A stretch of 64,000 nt of DNA from positions 13,543-77,542 of the forward strand of contig NZ_CALDGS010000079.1 of NCBI RefSeq assembly GCF_937941905.1. Direction: 5' to 3'. Of this stretch, positions 32,967 to 41,141 are shown in pieces (the first letter of the stretch is position 1; each line of letters opens with the position of its first letter). Made by a program: the position numbers and the translations under genes. The notes beneath the pieces were generated by a model. That model saw nothing but the letters and a program-made list of their open reading frames with translations. It did not search any database and was not told the origin of the DNA. The DNA comes from an uncultured Mycolicibacterium sp. (GTDB lineage: Bacteria; Actinomycetota; Actinomycetes; Mycobacteriales; Mycobacteriaceae).

Positions 32967-33620
32967 TCAGGAACCTCCCGAGACGGGCGCCTGCCAGAGG
33001 CCGACGACGGCGTCGATGAGATCCTCGGCCGCCGTCGACCAACTGAAGCCGCGTTGGGCCTTGCCGGTGGCCAGGGCGCGCTCCAGCTCGGCACAGGTGT
33101 GCATCAACAGGTTGCGCCCCATGATGTTGCGCACCGCCCGCACCCGCGGCGGCAGGTCCGGCAGGCAACGGTTGATGCCGTCGATCACCCGGACCAGCGC
33201 CGGCAGCGACAACGCGTCGCGGGTGACGATGCCGTGGTACTCCGGGTCGGCCATCACCTGCGCGGCGAAGCGCGCGTACCAGGTCGGGTTGCCCAGCGCG
33301 GCAAGGTGATCGGTGAGCGGCCGGACCAGGCAGGCCACCCAGTCGCGCAGTTCGGTGGAGTCGCCCAGCTCGGCCAGCATGCGTTCCCGGTTGCGCTCCA
33401 CCGGCTCGGCGTGCTTGCGCTCGATCGCGCGCACCAGGTCGGTCTTGGTCCCGAAGTGGTAGCCGACCGCGGCGTTGTTGCCCTGCCCGGCCGCCTCGCT
33501 GACCTGACGGTTGGACACCGCGAACACACCGTGCTCGGCGAACAGTCGCTCGGCGGCGGCCAGGATGGCCTCCCGGGTGCCCTGCGCCCGGTCGGTGCGC
33601 ACCGGCCTGACAGCGGTCAT
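32967..33620 (-). CDS. TetR family regulator heading P450 operon
   Basis: 217-residue TetR protein: TREAILAAAERLFAEHGVFA and VSNRQVSEAAGQGNNAAVGYHFGTKTDLV form the DNA-binding domain. It is the first gene of the leftward unit that continues through ferredoxin, P450, amidohydrolase, two M24 genes, hydratase, CoA-transferase and SDR. A nearly perfect inverted repeat at 33649-33670 lies just upstream and is probably its operator, making the whole unit autoregulated. The repeat differs from the six-site palindrome. Confidence 0.88.
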   Translation of the reverse strand: MTAVRPVRTDRAQGTREAILAAAERLFAEHGVFAVSNRQVSEAAGQGNNAAVGYHFGTKTDLVRAIERKHAEPVERNRERMLAELGDSTELRDWVACLVRPLTDHLAALGNPTWYARFAAQVMADPEYHGIVTRDALSLPALVRVIDGINRCLPDLPPRVRAVRNIMGRNLLMHTCAELERALATGKAQRGFSWSTAAEDLIDAVVGLWQAPVSGGS

Positions 33621-33648
33621 GTGATCCAGTCAACAGTCCGCACCCTAT

Positions 33649-33670
33649 TTAAGTCAAGCGATTGATTTAA
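33649..33670. promoter_or_regulatory. Operator of TetR-P450 unit
   Basis: Inverted repeat TTAAGTCAA (33649-33657) - GCGA - TTGATTTAA (33662-33670), 8 of 9 positions complementary. It overlaps the stop codon of the upstream SDR gene and lies 29 bases before the TetR start. The AT-rich core stands out against the GC-rich background and marks a promoter in the middle of a run of leftward genes. Confidence 0.7.
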
Positions 33671-34482
33671 TTCGGCTCGCGCCGGATCACCTTGCCGGCC
33701 ACCGTGCCGCCGTCGACCGGCAGCACGGTGCCGGTGACGTAGCGCGACCGCTCGGAGGCGAAATACAGTGCGGCCTCGGCGACGTCGTCGACGGTGCCCT
33801 CGCGCTTGAGCGGCCGGTCGTCGCGCATCTGCCGGCGGATCCGGGCCTCGAACCGCTCCAGCCGCTCGCGGTCGGCGTCGGTGGCCGCGGTCTGCAGCAG
33901 CGGGGTGGGGATGTTGCCGGGCGCCAGGCAGTTCACCCGGACCTCGTAGTGGGCGAGTTCGATCGCCGCACACTTGCTGAAGTGAATGACCGCGGCCTTG
34001 GAGGCGCGGTAGACCGACACCCCGCCCCCGGCCTGCACGCCGCCGATCGACGACACGTTGATGATCGACCCGCCGCCGCGCTCGCGCATCCGCCGGGCCG
34101 CGTCGCGGGTGCCGGCCATCACCCCGAGCAGGTTCACCCGCAGCACCCGGTCGAACTCGGCGAAGTCCTCGTCGAACATGCTCCGGCGCAACGGGCTGGA
34201 CACCCCGGCGTTGTTCACCATGACGTCCAGGCCGCCGAAGGCCTCGACGGCGAAGTCGACCAGCGCGCCCACCTGCGCCTGCTCGCCGACGTCGGTGTGC
34301 CGGTACACCGCCGTGCGGCCGGCGCCGGTGATGCCGGCGGCGACGGCCTCGCCGAGGTCGTCGCGCACGTCGGCGACCACGACCGCCGCCCCCTCGGCGG
34401 CGAACCGCTCGGCGATGCCGCGGCCGATCCCGGACGCCGCGCCGGTGACCACCGCGACCTTGCCCGCCAGTTCAGCACTCAT
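33667..34482 (-). CDS. SDR family oxidoreductase
   Basis: 271-residue classical SDR: TGAASGIGRGIAERF, NNAGVSS, VSSIGG, YRASKAAV and a C-terminal YVTGTVLPVDGG. Probably oxidises or reduces a hydroxyl in the ring-degradation route encoded upstream. The ATG at 34482 overlaps the stop of the alpha/beta hydrolase gene (ATGA) and has GGAGGA upstream. It is the last gene of the mhp-like unit; the promoter of the next unit begins within its stop codon. Confidence 0.9.
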   Translation of the reverse strand: MSAELAGKVAVVTGAASGIGRGIAERFAAEGAAVVVADVRDDLGEAVAAGITGAGRTAVYRHTDVGEQAQVGALVDFAVEAFGGLDVMVNNAGVSSPLRRSMFDEDFAEFDRVLRVNLLGVMAGTRDAARRMRERGGGSIINVSSIGGVQAGGGVSVYRASKAAVIHFSKCAAIELAHYEVRVNCLAPGNIPTPLLQTAATDADRERLERFEARIRRQMRDDRPLKREGTVDDVAEAALYFASERSRYVTGTVLPVDGGTVAGKVIRREPN

Positions 34483-35306
34483 CGATGGAGTCCTCCGAGG
34501 AAGTCGAGCAGCAGCGCGTTGACCGCCGCGGGTTGTTCGATCTGCGGACAGTGCCCGGCGCGGTCCACCACCGCCGAGTCGCCCCGCGGGATCTGCGCGG
34601 CGATCCCGGCCGCCCAGCCAGGCGGCAGCAGCTTGTCCTGGGCCCCCTCGACCACCAGCGTGGGCACCGAGATCCGTTCGTAGGGGCGCGAACTCGACGG
34701 CGGCGGGGGCGGCTCGGCGCCGGGGCGGCGGAACCGGGCGGCGGCCAGCGCCTCCCACGCGCCGGGCGCGATGCTGGCCTCGTACCGGCGGCGCACGTAG
34801 GCGTCGTCGGCGGGATAGGCCGGGTCGGCGAACAGCGCGGCGACGATGCGCCGCATGGCCTCGAAGGTGCCGTCGTAGTCGTAGAGCGCGGCCATGTGCT
34901 CGTTGCGCTGGATCTCACCGCCGCCGCAGATGGCGACCAGGCTGCGCGCCGGCAGCCGCGGACGGGCCGAGGTGGCGTCGACGAGCAGGTTGACCGCGCC
35001 CATCGAGTTGCCGACGAAGTGTGCCGACTCGATGCCCAGCAGCGCGCAGAACCGGGCGATGTGGCGGATGCGCAGGCCGCGGCCGTCGACGAAGTCGACC
35101 ACCTTGGCCGACCCGCCGAAGCCGAGCATGTCCGGGGCCAGCACCCGGTAGTGCTCGGCCAGGGCGCCGATGGTGCGCTCCCAGCCGATCTCCGCGGTGG
35201 CGCCGAACTCCCCGCCGTGCAGCAGCACCACCGGCTCGCCGTCGCCGGCCTCGAGGTAGCTGGTGTACAGGCCGTCGACGACGATGCTGCGCCGCTGGTG
35301 TTCCAC
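34479..35306 (-). CDS. Alpha/beta hydrolase, meta-cleavage-product type
   Basis: 275-residue alpha/beta hydrolase with nucleophile Ser in GNSMGAVN, acid in GAQDKLLP and His in DRAGHCPQIEQP. The oxyanion segment is LLHGGEFGATAEIGWE, similar in layout to C-C hydrolases that open meta-cleavage products (BphD, HsaD). Together with the extradiol dioxygenase at 40203 it could be a second hydrolase for a different ring, the first being the MhpC-like protein at 42753. It is coupled to the SDR downstream by ATGA. Confidence 0.86.
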   Translation of the reverse strand: MEHQRRSIVVDGLYTSYLEAGDGEPVVLLHGGEFGATAEIGWERTIGALAEHYRVLAPDMLGFGGSAKVVDFVDGRGLRIRHIARFCALLGIESAHFVGNSMGAVNLLVDATSARPRLPARSLVAICGGGEIQRNEHMAALYDYDGTFEAMRRIVAALFADPAYPADDAYVRRRYEASIAPGAWEALAAARFRRPGAEPPPPPSSSRPYERISVPTLVVEGAQDKLLPPGWAAGIAAQIPRGDSAVVDRAGHCPQIEQPAAVNALLLDFLGGLHR

Positions 35307-35315
35307 CCCGGTCCC

Positions 35316-36305
35316 CTACTTGATCGCGATCGGGTTGAGCGGGGCCCCGACCGCGCCGGTGACCCGCAGCGGCGGTGCGACGAGCTGGAACTCGTAGACG
35401 CCGTCGGCGGCGCAGTCGGCGGCCAGTGCGCCGAGATCCCAGTACTCGCCCAGCATCATGCCCATGTCGCGCAGGCACAGCATGTGCAGCGGCAGGATGG
35501 TGCCCGCCACCCCGGACACCGGGTCCTCCACCATGAGGTTGTCCGCGGCCACCGCGGCCACCTCGCGTTCGTGCAGCCACATCGCGCACCGCCAGTCCAG
35601 CCCGGAGTAGGGCTCGGCCCCGTCGCCGGTCTGCCGGAACCGGTCCCACCACCCGGTGCGGATCAGCACGATGTCGCCGGTGCCGATCTGCACTCCCTGG
35701 GCGTGGGCCACCTCGTCGAGCTCGTCCGGGGTGATGGGTTCCCCGGCGCGCAGGAAGGTGTCCGCGCCGCGGTGGCGGACCAGGTCCAGCAGCACCCCGC
35801 GGGAGGTGATGCCCTTGCCGTCGACCTTGTCGATGCCGCAGTGGAACGCGCCCTGGCTGGTCACCGAGGTGGCCGGATAACCGTTGTAGAGCCGGTCGTC
35901 GTAGTAGACGTGCGACAGCGCGTCCCACTGGGTGGCGGCCTGCAACGGCATGATGATCATGTCGTCGTTGAACCGGAACGGATTGTCCACGAAGTAGCCG
36001 GCCAACTGCTGGGCGACCGAGTTCCGCCACCACTGCGGGCCGTACTGCACCAGGGTGTGGGCGTCGCCGCCGTCGACGGTCATCAGGTGCATCGGATTGG
36101 GCCGGTACTGGAACGCGCCCTGCGGCCCGGACGATCCGAAGTCCACCCCCAGCGGGAACACCTTGCCGTGCCGGACCAGGCCCGCCGCCTGCGCGACCTT
36201 GGCCGGGGTGATGAAGTTCAGCGTGCCGAGTTCGTCGTGCTCCCCCCAGCGTCCCCAGTTGCGCACCGCCTCGCCCGCGCGGCGGAACTCCTCGAGTGTG
36301 GCCAT
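35316..36305 (-). CDS. Cyclase (kynurenine formamidase-like) family protein
   Basis: 329-residue protein of the cyclase family, which hydrolyses N-formyl groups, lactones or enol esters with a metal ion. The family motif HxGTHxD is here QAATQWDALSH, so both first His residues are Gln while the Asp and the later His are kept. Long actinobacterial members often show TQWD, so this may be a subfamily trait and not decay. It starts one base after the SDR stop at 36307. A role in opening a lactone or enol in ring degradation is plausible. Confidence 0.83.
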   Translation of the reverse strand: MATLEEFRRAGEAVRNWGRWGEHDELGTLNFITPAKVAQAAGLVRHGKVFPLGVDFGSSGPQGAFQYRPNPMHLMTVDGGDAHTLVQYGPQWWRNSVAQQLAGYFVDNPFRFNDDMIIMPLQAATQWDALSHVYYDDRLYNGYPATSVTSQGAFHCGIDKVDGKGITSRGVLLDLVRHRGADTFLRAGEPITPDELDEVAHAQGVQIGTGDIVLIRTGWWDRFRQTGDGAEPYSGLDWRCAMWLHEREVAAVAADNLMVEDPVSGVAGTILPLHMLCLRDMGMMLGEYWDLGALAADCAADGVYEFQLVAPPLRVTGAVGAPLNPIAIK

Positions 36306-36306
36306 C

Positions 36307-37113
36307 TCACTCCTGCAGACTCGCGGCGACGCGGCCGGCGATGTTGCCGCCGTCGACCCAGATGACTTGTCCGGTGATGTATCCCGCGGCGCGGCTGTTG
36401 AGGAAGGTCAGCACCGCGGCCTGTTCGGCCGGGTCGGAGACCCGGCCCAGCGGTTTGTCGATGCCGTCGAGGTAGTCCGGGCCGTACCGGCCGCGCAGTT
36501 GGTCCAGGATCGGCGTCTCGCACACCCCCGGTCCGGTGCAGTTGATCCGGATGCCGGCGGCGGCCAGCGCCCCGGCCCGGGCCATGGTGTAGAGGATGAG
36601 CGCCTCCTTGGCCAACCGGTAGCCGCCGTCGGCCAGCGACTCCGGATGGGCCCGGCACCAGTCGATCCCGGCCCAGTAGGAGTCGGTGGCCAGCAGTCCG
36701 GCCGCCTCCCGGCGGTGTTCGAGGTAGCCGGCCGCCGCCAGACTGGACACGCTCGCCACCGCCGATCCCGGCGGCATCAGCGGCAGCACCGCCTCGGTCA
36801 GCTGCCGGGTGCCCAGGAAGTCGATGCACACCACCCGCAGCGGATCCCCGATACCCGAGGACACCCCGGCCACGTTGAACAGGGCGTGCACCGGCCCGTC
36901 CAGCGCGGCCGCGGCGCGGTCGATCGAGGCCGGGTCGGCCAGGTCGAGTTCGACGAAGCGGTCCAGCCCGATCCGTGGCCGGTGCAGATCCAGGCCGATC
37001 ACCTCCGCGCCGAGTTCATGCAACTGACCGGCCAGCTGCGCGCCGATGCCCGATGCGCAGCCGGTGACGACGGCGCGGCGCCCGTCGTAGCGCCACCAGT
37101 CCTCGGCCCGCAC
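36307..37113 (-). CDS. SDR family oxidoreductase, 3-alpha-HSD-like
   Basis: 268-residue SDR with TGCASGIGAQLAGQL, NVAGVSS in the NNAG place and VSSLAAAG. A long insertion (YLEHRREAAGLLATDSYWAG onwards) precedes the active-site YRLAKEAL. This layout is seen in 3-alpha-hydroxysteroid and coniferyl-alcohol dehydrogenase-like SDRs. GTG start at 37113, one base from the LLM stop. It likely handles a ring or side-chain alcohol of the same compound as the KstD-like enzyme two genes upstream. Confidence 0.86.
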   Translation of the reverse strand: MRAEDWWRYDGRRAVVTGCASGIGAQLAGQLHELGAEVIGLDLHRPRIGLDRFVELDLADPASIDRAAAALDGPVHALFNVAGVSSGIGDPLRVVCIDFLGTRQLTEAVLPLMPPGSAVASVSSLAAAGYLEHRREAAGLLATDSYWAGIDWCRAHPESLADGGYRLAKEALILYTMARAGALAAAGIRINCTGPGVCETPILDQLRGRYGPDYLDGIDKPLGRVSDPAEQAAVLTFLNSRAAGYITGQVIWVDGGNIAGRVAASLQE

Positions 37114-37114
37114 C

Positions 37115-38434
37115 TCACCCGGCCTGTTCGTGCTGCTTGGCTTCCTCCCGGGCGCGCTGGGCGGCCTTGACCCGTCCCTCGTTGATCTCGGCCATCGCCT
37201 CGGGGATCTCGCTGGCGGTGAACTTGCCGCCGCGGCCGGTGGGCAGCCCGCCGAACGCGTAGGTCTCGTCGAAGACCGGTGCGTCGGAAGGCTGCCGGCG
37301 CGCCTCGATCTTCTCGATCACCGGCTCGAGCCGCTTGCGCTTGGCCTCCTGGGCCGCCGCGTCGCGCTCGATGAACTCCGGCAGGATCTCGCGGCCCATG
37401 ATCTCGATGGACTCCATGGTGCCTTCGTGGCTGCGCGGGTTGAGCAGCAGGATGATCTCGTCGACGCCGGATTCCTCGTAGCCGCGCAGGAACTCGCGCA
37501 CGGTGCGGGGCGAGCCGATGGCACCGCGGCCCGGCCCGTAGGCCAGGGTGGGATCCTCCGCGACCGCCTGCTCGTAGCGCTCCCACACCTTGGTGCGGCC
37601 CGGGGTGTGCATCCCGGTCATGTAGTAGTGCATGATCCCGAACGAGAAGAATCCGCCGCCGATCCCGAGCCGCTTGAGGGCCTCCTCGTCGGTCCGGGCG
37701 ACCATCATCGACAGGTCGCCGCCGATGGCGAGGATGTTCGGGTTGACCGCCGGGGTGACCGGCGCGCCCCGCTCCTCGAGTTCCCGGTAGTACCCGTCGA
37801 CGCGTTCCTTGAGCGGACCGGGCCCGGTGTAGGCGAAGCTCAGCGCGCCGATCGCCTTCTGCGCGGCCATCTGCACCGACGACGGGCGGGTGCAGGCCAC
37901 CCACACCGGCGGGTGCGGCTTCTGCAGCGGCTTGGGGATCACGTTGCGGGCCGGCATCTCGACGTGCTCGCCCTTGAACCCGCTGAACGGCTCCTCGACC
38001 ATGCAGCGGATGGCGACCTCGAGGGCCTCCTCCCACATGCCGCGCTTGTCGGCCGGGTCGATGCCGAAGCCGCCGAGCTCGGCCACCGACGAGCCCTCGC
38101 CGGTGCCGAACTCCACCCGGCCGTTGGACAGGTGGTCCAGGGTGGCGACGCGTTCGGCGATGCGGGCCGGGTGGTTGATCGGCGGCGGCAGATGCATCAC
38201 CCCGAATCCCAGGCGGATGTTGCGGGTGCGCTGGCTGGCCGCGGCCAGGAACATCTCCGGCGCGGTGGAGTGGCAGTACTCCTCCAGGAAGTGGTGCTCG
38301 GTGAGCCACACCGTCGAGAAGCCGGCCTTGTCGGCCGCCTCCACCTCGTCGAGGCCGTGCTGGAACAGCTGGTGCTCGTCGTCCTCGGACCACGGCCGCG
38401 GCAGCGGGAATTCGTAGAACAGCGAGATTCTCAT
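37115..38434 (-). CDS. Luciferase-like (LLM class) flavin oxidoreductase
   Basis: 439-residue LLM-class protein of the flavin- or F420-dependent TIM-barrel family. Features: WLTEHHFLEEY near residue 45, GVMHLPPPINHPARIAE, LDHLSNGRVEFGTGEG, and a long charged C-terminal extension from about 365, rich in Lys/Glu. Monooxygenation (Baeyer-Villiger or epoxidation) or F420-linked dehydrogenation are the usual reactions. The start overlaps the end of the KstD-like gene by four bases. Confidence 0.87.
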   Translation of the reverse strand: MRISLFYEFPLPRPWSEDDEHQLFQHGLDEVEAADKAGFSTVWLTEHHFLEEYCHSTAPEMFLAAASQRTRNIRLGFGVMHLPPPINHPARIAERVATLDHLSNGRVEFGTGEGSSVAELGGFGIDPADKRGMWEEALEVAIRCMVEEPFSGFKGEHVEMPARNVIPKPLQKPHPPVWVACTRPSSVQMAAQKAIGALSFAYTGPGPLKERVDGYYRELEERGAPVTPAVNPNILAIGGDLSMMVARTDEEALKRLGIGGGFFSFGIMHYYMTGMHTPGRTKVWERYEQAVAEDPTLAYGPGRGAIGSPRTVREFLRGYEESGVDEIILLLNPRSHEGTMESIEIMGREILPEFIERDAAAQEAKRKRLEPVIEKIEARRQPSDAPVFDETYAFGGLPTGRGGKFTASEIPEAMAEINEGRVKAAQRAREEAKQHEQAG

Positions 38435-40206
38435 CGGTATACCTCCTGGGAGCTCGGGTCTGCTGATGCGGCCTGTGCCGCGAGGTGTCTGGCCGCCACG
38501 TAGCCGAACGTCATGGCCGGCCCGATGGTGGCTCCGGCGCCGGCGTAGCTGCGCCCCATCACCGCGGCGGCGTTGTTGCCCACCGCGTACAGCCCTGGGA
38601 TTACTGTGTCGTCGGCGCGCAGCACCCGGGCGTGCTCGTCGGTGCGCAGGCCCCCGGAGGTGCCCAGATCGCCGAGGATGATCTGGAAGGCGTAGTACGG
38701 GGGTTTACCCAGCGGGTACAGGTTCGGGTTGGGCAGGGTGGGGTCGCCGTAGTAGTTGTCGTAGGCGCTATCGCCGCGGTTGAAGTCGTCGTCGTGGCCC
38801 TTGCGCGCCAGTTCGTTGTAGCGTTCGGCGGTGGCCCGCAGCGCAGCGGCCGGCACGTCGATCTTGGCGGCCAGTTCCTCCCAGCTGTGGGCCTCCTTGA
38901 CCACTCCGGACTCCAGCCAGGCCCGGGGCACCTTGCGCCCGGTGGGCACCGGGGCGAACGGGATCTTCGGGATGGGCAGGTGTCCGGCGATGACGTAGCG
39001 GCGGAACGACCGGATGTCGGTGATCAGCCAGCACGGGATGTGCCGCACCCCGGAGTTGTGGCCCTCGATCATGGCGTGGGCGAAGTCCATGTAGGGGGCG
39101 GCCTCGTTGACGAACCGCTCGCCGGCGCCGTTGACGACGAACTGCGAGGGCATCATCCGCTCGTTGAGCATGAACTGCAGCCGCCCGTCCGGCCAGCAGA
39201 TGGCCGGGAACCACCACGCCTCGTCGAGCAGGTCCGTGGCGGCCCCGACGCGCTGACCGGCGCGGATGCCGTCGCCGGTGGCGGCGGGGTTGCCGAAGCT
39301 CCAGTCCCGGCCCGCACCGGCGAGCTCCTCGACGACGCCCAGCACCGGCAGCTGTTCGCGGCGCCAGGCCATGTCGTGGTCGAACCCGCCGGCGGCCAGG
39401 ATAACCCCGCGGCGGGCCCGGATCCGGGTGGGCACCCCGTCGCGCTGCACCACCGCGCCGAGCACGGCACCGTCCGGTGCGGTGATCAGCTCGGTCATCG
39501 GGGCGTTGAGCCACAACGGAACACCCCGGTCGCGCAGTGCCAGCCGCATCCGCGCCACCAGCGACTGGCCGATGGCCGCCATCCGCTCCCCGAACACCCG
39601 GGCCTTGACCATCCGCCACACCAGCTTGAGCAGCACCACCTTGCCCCGCCAGTTCTGGCGGATCTGGTAGAAGAGCCGGAGATCCTTGGGCGCGAACCAG
39701 ATTCCCCGCGGCGCCAACGCCAGCGGCTGCAGCAGGTGGCGTTCCTCCGCTCCGAGCTTGCGCAGGTCGATGGCCGGCACGTTGATGGTGGACCCGAGGG
39801 GCGATCCCCCCGGCAGTTCCGGGTAGTAGTCGGCGTAGCCCGGCTTCCAGACGAATTCGAACCAGGGGCTCAGGTTCTCCAGGAACTCCATCATCTCCGG
39901 CGCGGCCTCGACGTAGCGGCGCAGCCGCGCGTCACTGACCAGCCCGCCGGTGATCCGGCGCAGGTACTCGAACACCCCGTCCGGGTCGGGGCGGTAGCCC
40001 GCGCGGCGCTGGGCCGGGGCGCCGGGCACCCAGATCCCGCCGCCGGACAGGGCGGTGGAACCGCCGTAGTGGGCGGACTTCTCCACCACCAGGGTGTCCA
40101 GGCCGTGGTGGTCGGCGGTCAGCGCCGCGGTCATCCCGCCGCCGCCGGAACCGACGACCAGCACGTCGACCTCGAGATCGAAGGGTTCGGTGGGGTTCTC
40201 GGTCAT
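38431..40206 (-). CDS. KstD-like FAD dehydrogenase
   Basis: 591-residue flavoprotein of the 3-ketosteroid delta1-dehydrogenase/fumarate reductase family. It has the dinucleotide fold VVGSGGGGMTAALTA, a second FAD contact VVEKSAHYGGSTALSGGG, PPYYAFQIILGDLGTSGG and the C-terminal GLYAVGNNAAAVMGRSYAGA. It would introduce a double bond next to a ketone in a cyclic substrate. It stands between the extradiol dioxygenase and LLM genes with 4-base overlaps on both sides. True steroid specificity is unproven, since the family also acts on other cyclic ketones. Confidence 0.88.
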   Translation of the reverse strand: MTENPTEPFDLEVDVLVVGSGGGGMTAALTADHHGLDTLVVEKSAHYGGSTALSGGGIWVPGAPAQRRAGYRPDPDGVFEYLRRITGGLVSDARLRRYVEAAPEMMEFLENLSPWFEFVWKPGYADYYPELPGGSPLGSTINVPAIDLRKLGAEERHLLQPLALAPRGIWFAPKDLRLFYQIRQNWRGKVVLLKLVWRMVKARVFGERMAAIGQSLVARMRLALRDRGVPLWLNAPMTELITAPDGAVLGAVVQRDGVPTRIRARRGVILAAGGFDHDMAWRREQLPVLGVVEELAGAGRDWSFGNPAATGDGIRAGQRVGAATDLLDEAWWFPAICWPDGRLQFMLNERMMPSQFVVNGAGERFVNEAAPYMDFAHAMIEGHNSGVRHIPCWLITDIRSFRRYVIAGHLPIPKIPFAPVPTGRKVPRAWLESGVVKEAHSWEELAAKIDVPAAALRATAERYNELARKGHDDDFNRGDSAYDNYYGDPTLPNPNLYPLGKPPYYAFQIILGDLGTSGGLRTDEHARVLRADDTVIPGLYAVGNNAAAVMGRSYAGAGATIGPAMTFGYVAARHLAAQAASADPSSQEVYR

Positions 40207-41141
40207 GTCAGCACCGCCGTCCTGATGGCGAACCCGGCGATCAGCTCGGGTGCGGCCCGGTAGTAGTGGTTGCCGGTGCGGTAGGGGCCGGCGGCGGCCA
40301 GCGCGGCGAACGCGGCCACCCAGGTGCGGATCTCGTGGGCGGAGTTGCCGCCCTCGCCCGCGATGAAATCGTTGGTCCAGCCGTCCAGGTCGGCCAACCG
40401 GCCGGTGTCGAGGAGGTCCAAAAAGCCGCGGTCGAAGTCCGGGTTGAGCGGCCGCAGATCGCCCTGCCCGGCGGCGAACTCGCGGGCCGCGGCCAGCACC
40501 GCACGCTGGCGGGCCTGGCGCTGCTCGGGCGTCATCGGCGCCCCGTGCACGATCCGCTCCAGCGCGACCGGCGGCGCGGTGGCCAGGGTGGGCACCGGCG
40601 GATCGTGCGACAGCCCGCCCGAGCCCAGCACCAGCACCCGCCGGTCCATGCCGGTCAGGAAGCGCCCCACCGCCGTGCCGAGCGCCCGGGAGCGGTGCAG
40701 CGGCCCCAGCGGGGTGGCCACCGAGTTGACGAAGACGGGCACCACCGGCCGGGATGCGGGGTCGCCGAACAGGATCTGCAGCGGCTGCACGGTGCCGTGG
40801 TCGACCTCGATCCCGGCGGAGACGGCGACGTCCACCCCGGCGTCGAGCACCGCGGCGGCCAGGTCGCCGGCCAGCCCGGCCGGGACGTCCAGCGGCCCGG
40901 CGTGGGTGCCGTAGTCGCCGACGCCGCTGGCCGCCGTGCTGATGCAGAACGGCGGCATCAGCCGGTAGAAGAACCCGTTGTAGTGGTCGGGTGCGAACAC
41001 GACGACGAGTTCGGGGTCGAACTCGGCGACGAAGTCGCGAGCCCGGCCCAGCGCCGCCCCGATGTCGTCAAGGAGTTCGGCGGGTGGTCCCGGAAGGTTC
41101 AGCAGCGGACTGTGGGACATGCAGCACAGCGCGATCGGCAT
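40203..41141 (-). CDS. mhpB: Extradiol dioxygenase, MhpB-like
   Basis: 312-residue class III (LigB-type) extradiol dioxygenase, closely following the E. coli MhpB pattern throughout: ALCCMSHSPLLNLPGP, VVFAPDHYNGFFYRLMPPFC, EVDHGTVQPL and LVLGSGGLSHDPPVP. The two conserved His residues (VDHG and GLSH) are the catalytic acid/base positions known for MhpB. It cleaves 2,3-dihydroxyphenylpropionate-like catechols at the meta position. The ATG at 41141 is chosen, with GAGGGG just upstream; a GTG at 41153 is less likely. The upstream hydroxylase gene overlaps it by 74 bases. Confidence 0.92.
   Translation of the reverse strand: MPIALCCMSHSPLLNLPGPPAELLDDIGAALGRARDFVAEFDPELVVVFAPDHYNGFFYRLMPPFCISTAASGVGDYGTHAGPLDVPAGLAGDLAAAVLDAGVDVAVSAGIEVDHGTVQPLQILFGDPASRPVVPVFVNSVATPLGPLHRSRALGTAVGRFLTGMDRRVLVLGSGGLSHDPPVPTLATAPPVALERIVHGAPMTPEQRQARQRAVLAAAREFAAGQGDLRPLNPDFDRGFLDLLDTGRLADLDGWTNDFIAGEGGNSAHEIRTWVAAFAALAAAGPYRTGNHYYRAAPELIAGFAIRTAVLT

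Noticed and set aside
38431..40206. Calling the flavoproteins true 3-ketosteroid dehydrogenases
   Set aside because: Family membership is clear, but no sterol-ring genes such as kshA or hsaC-type sets are seen here; substrate left open.
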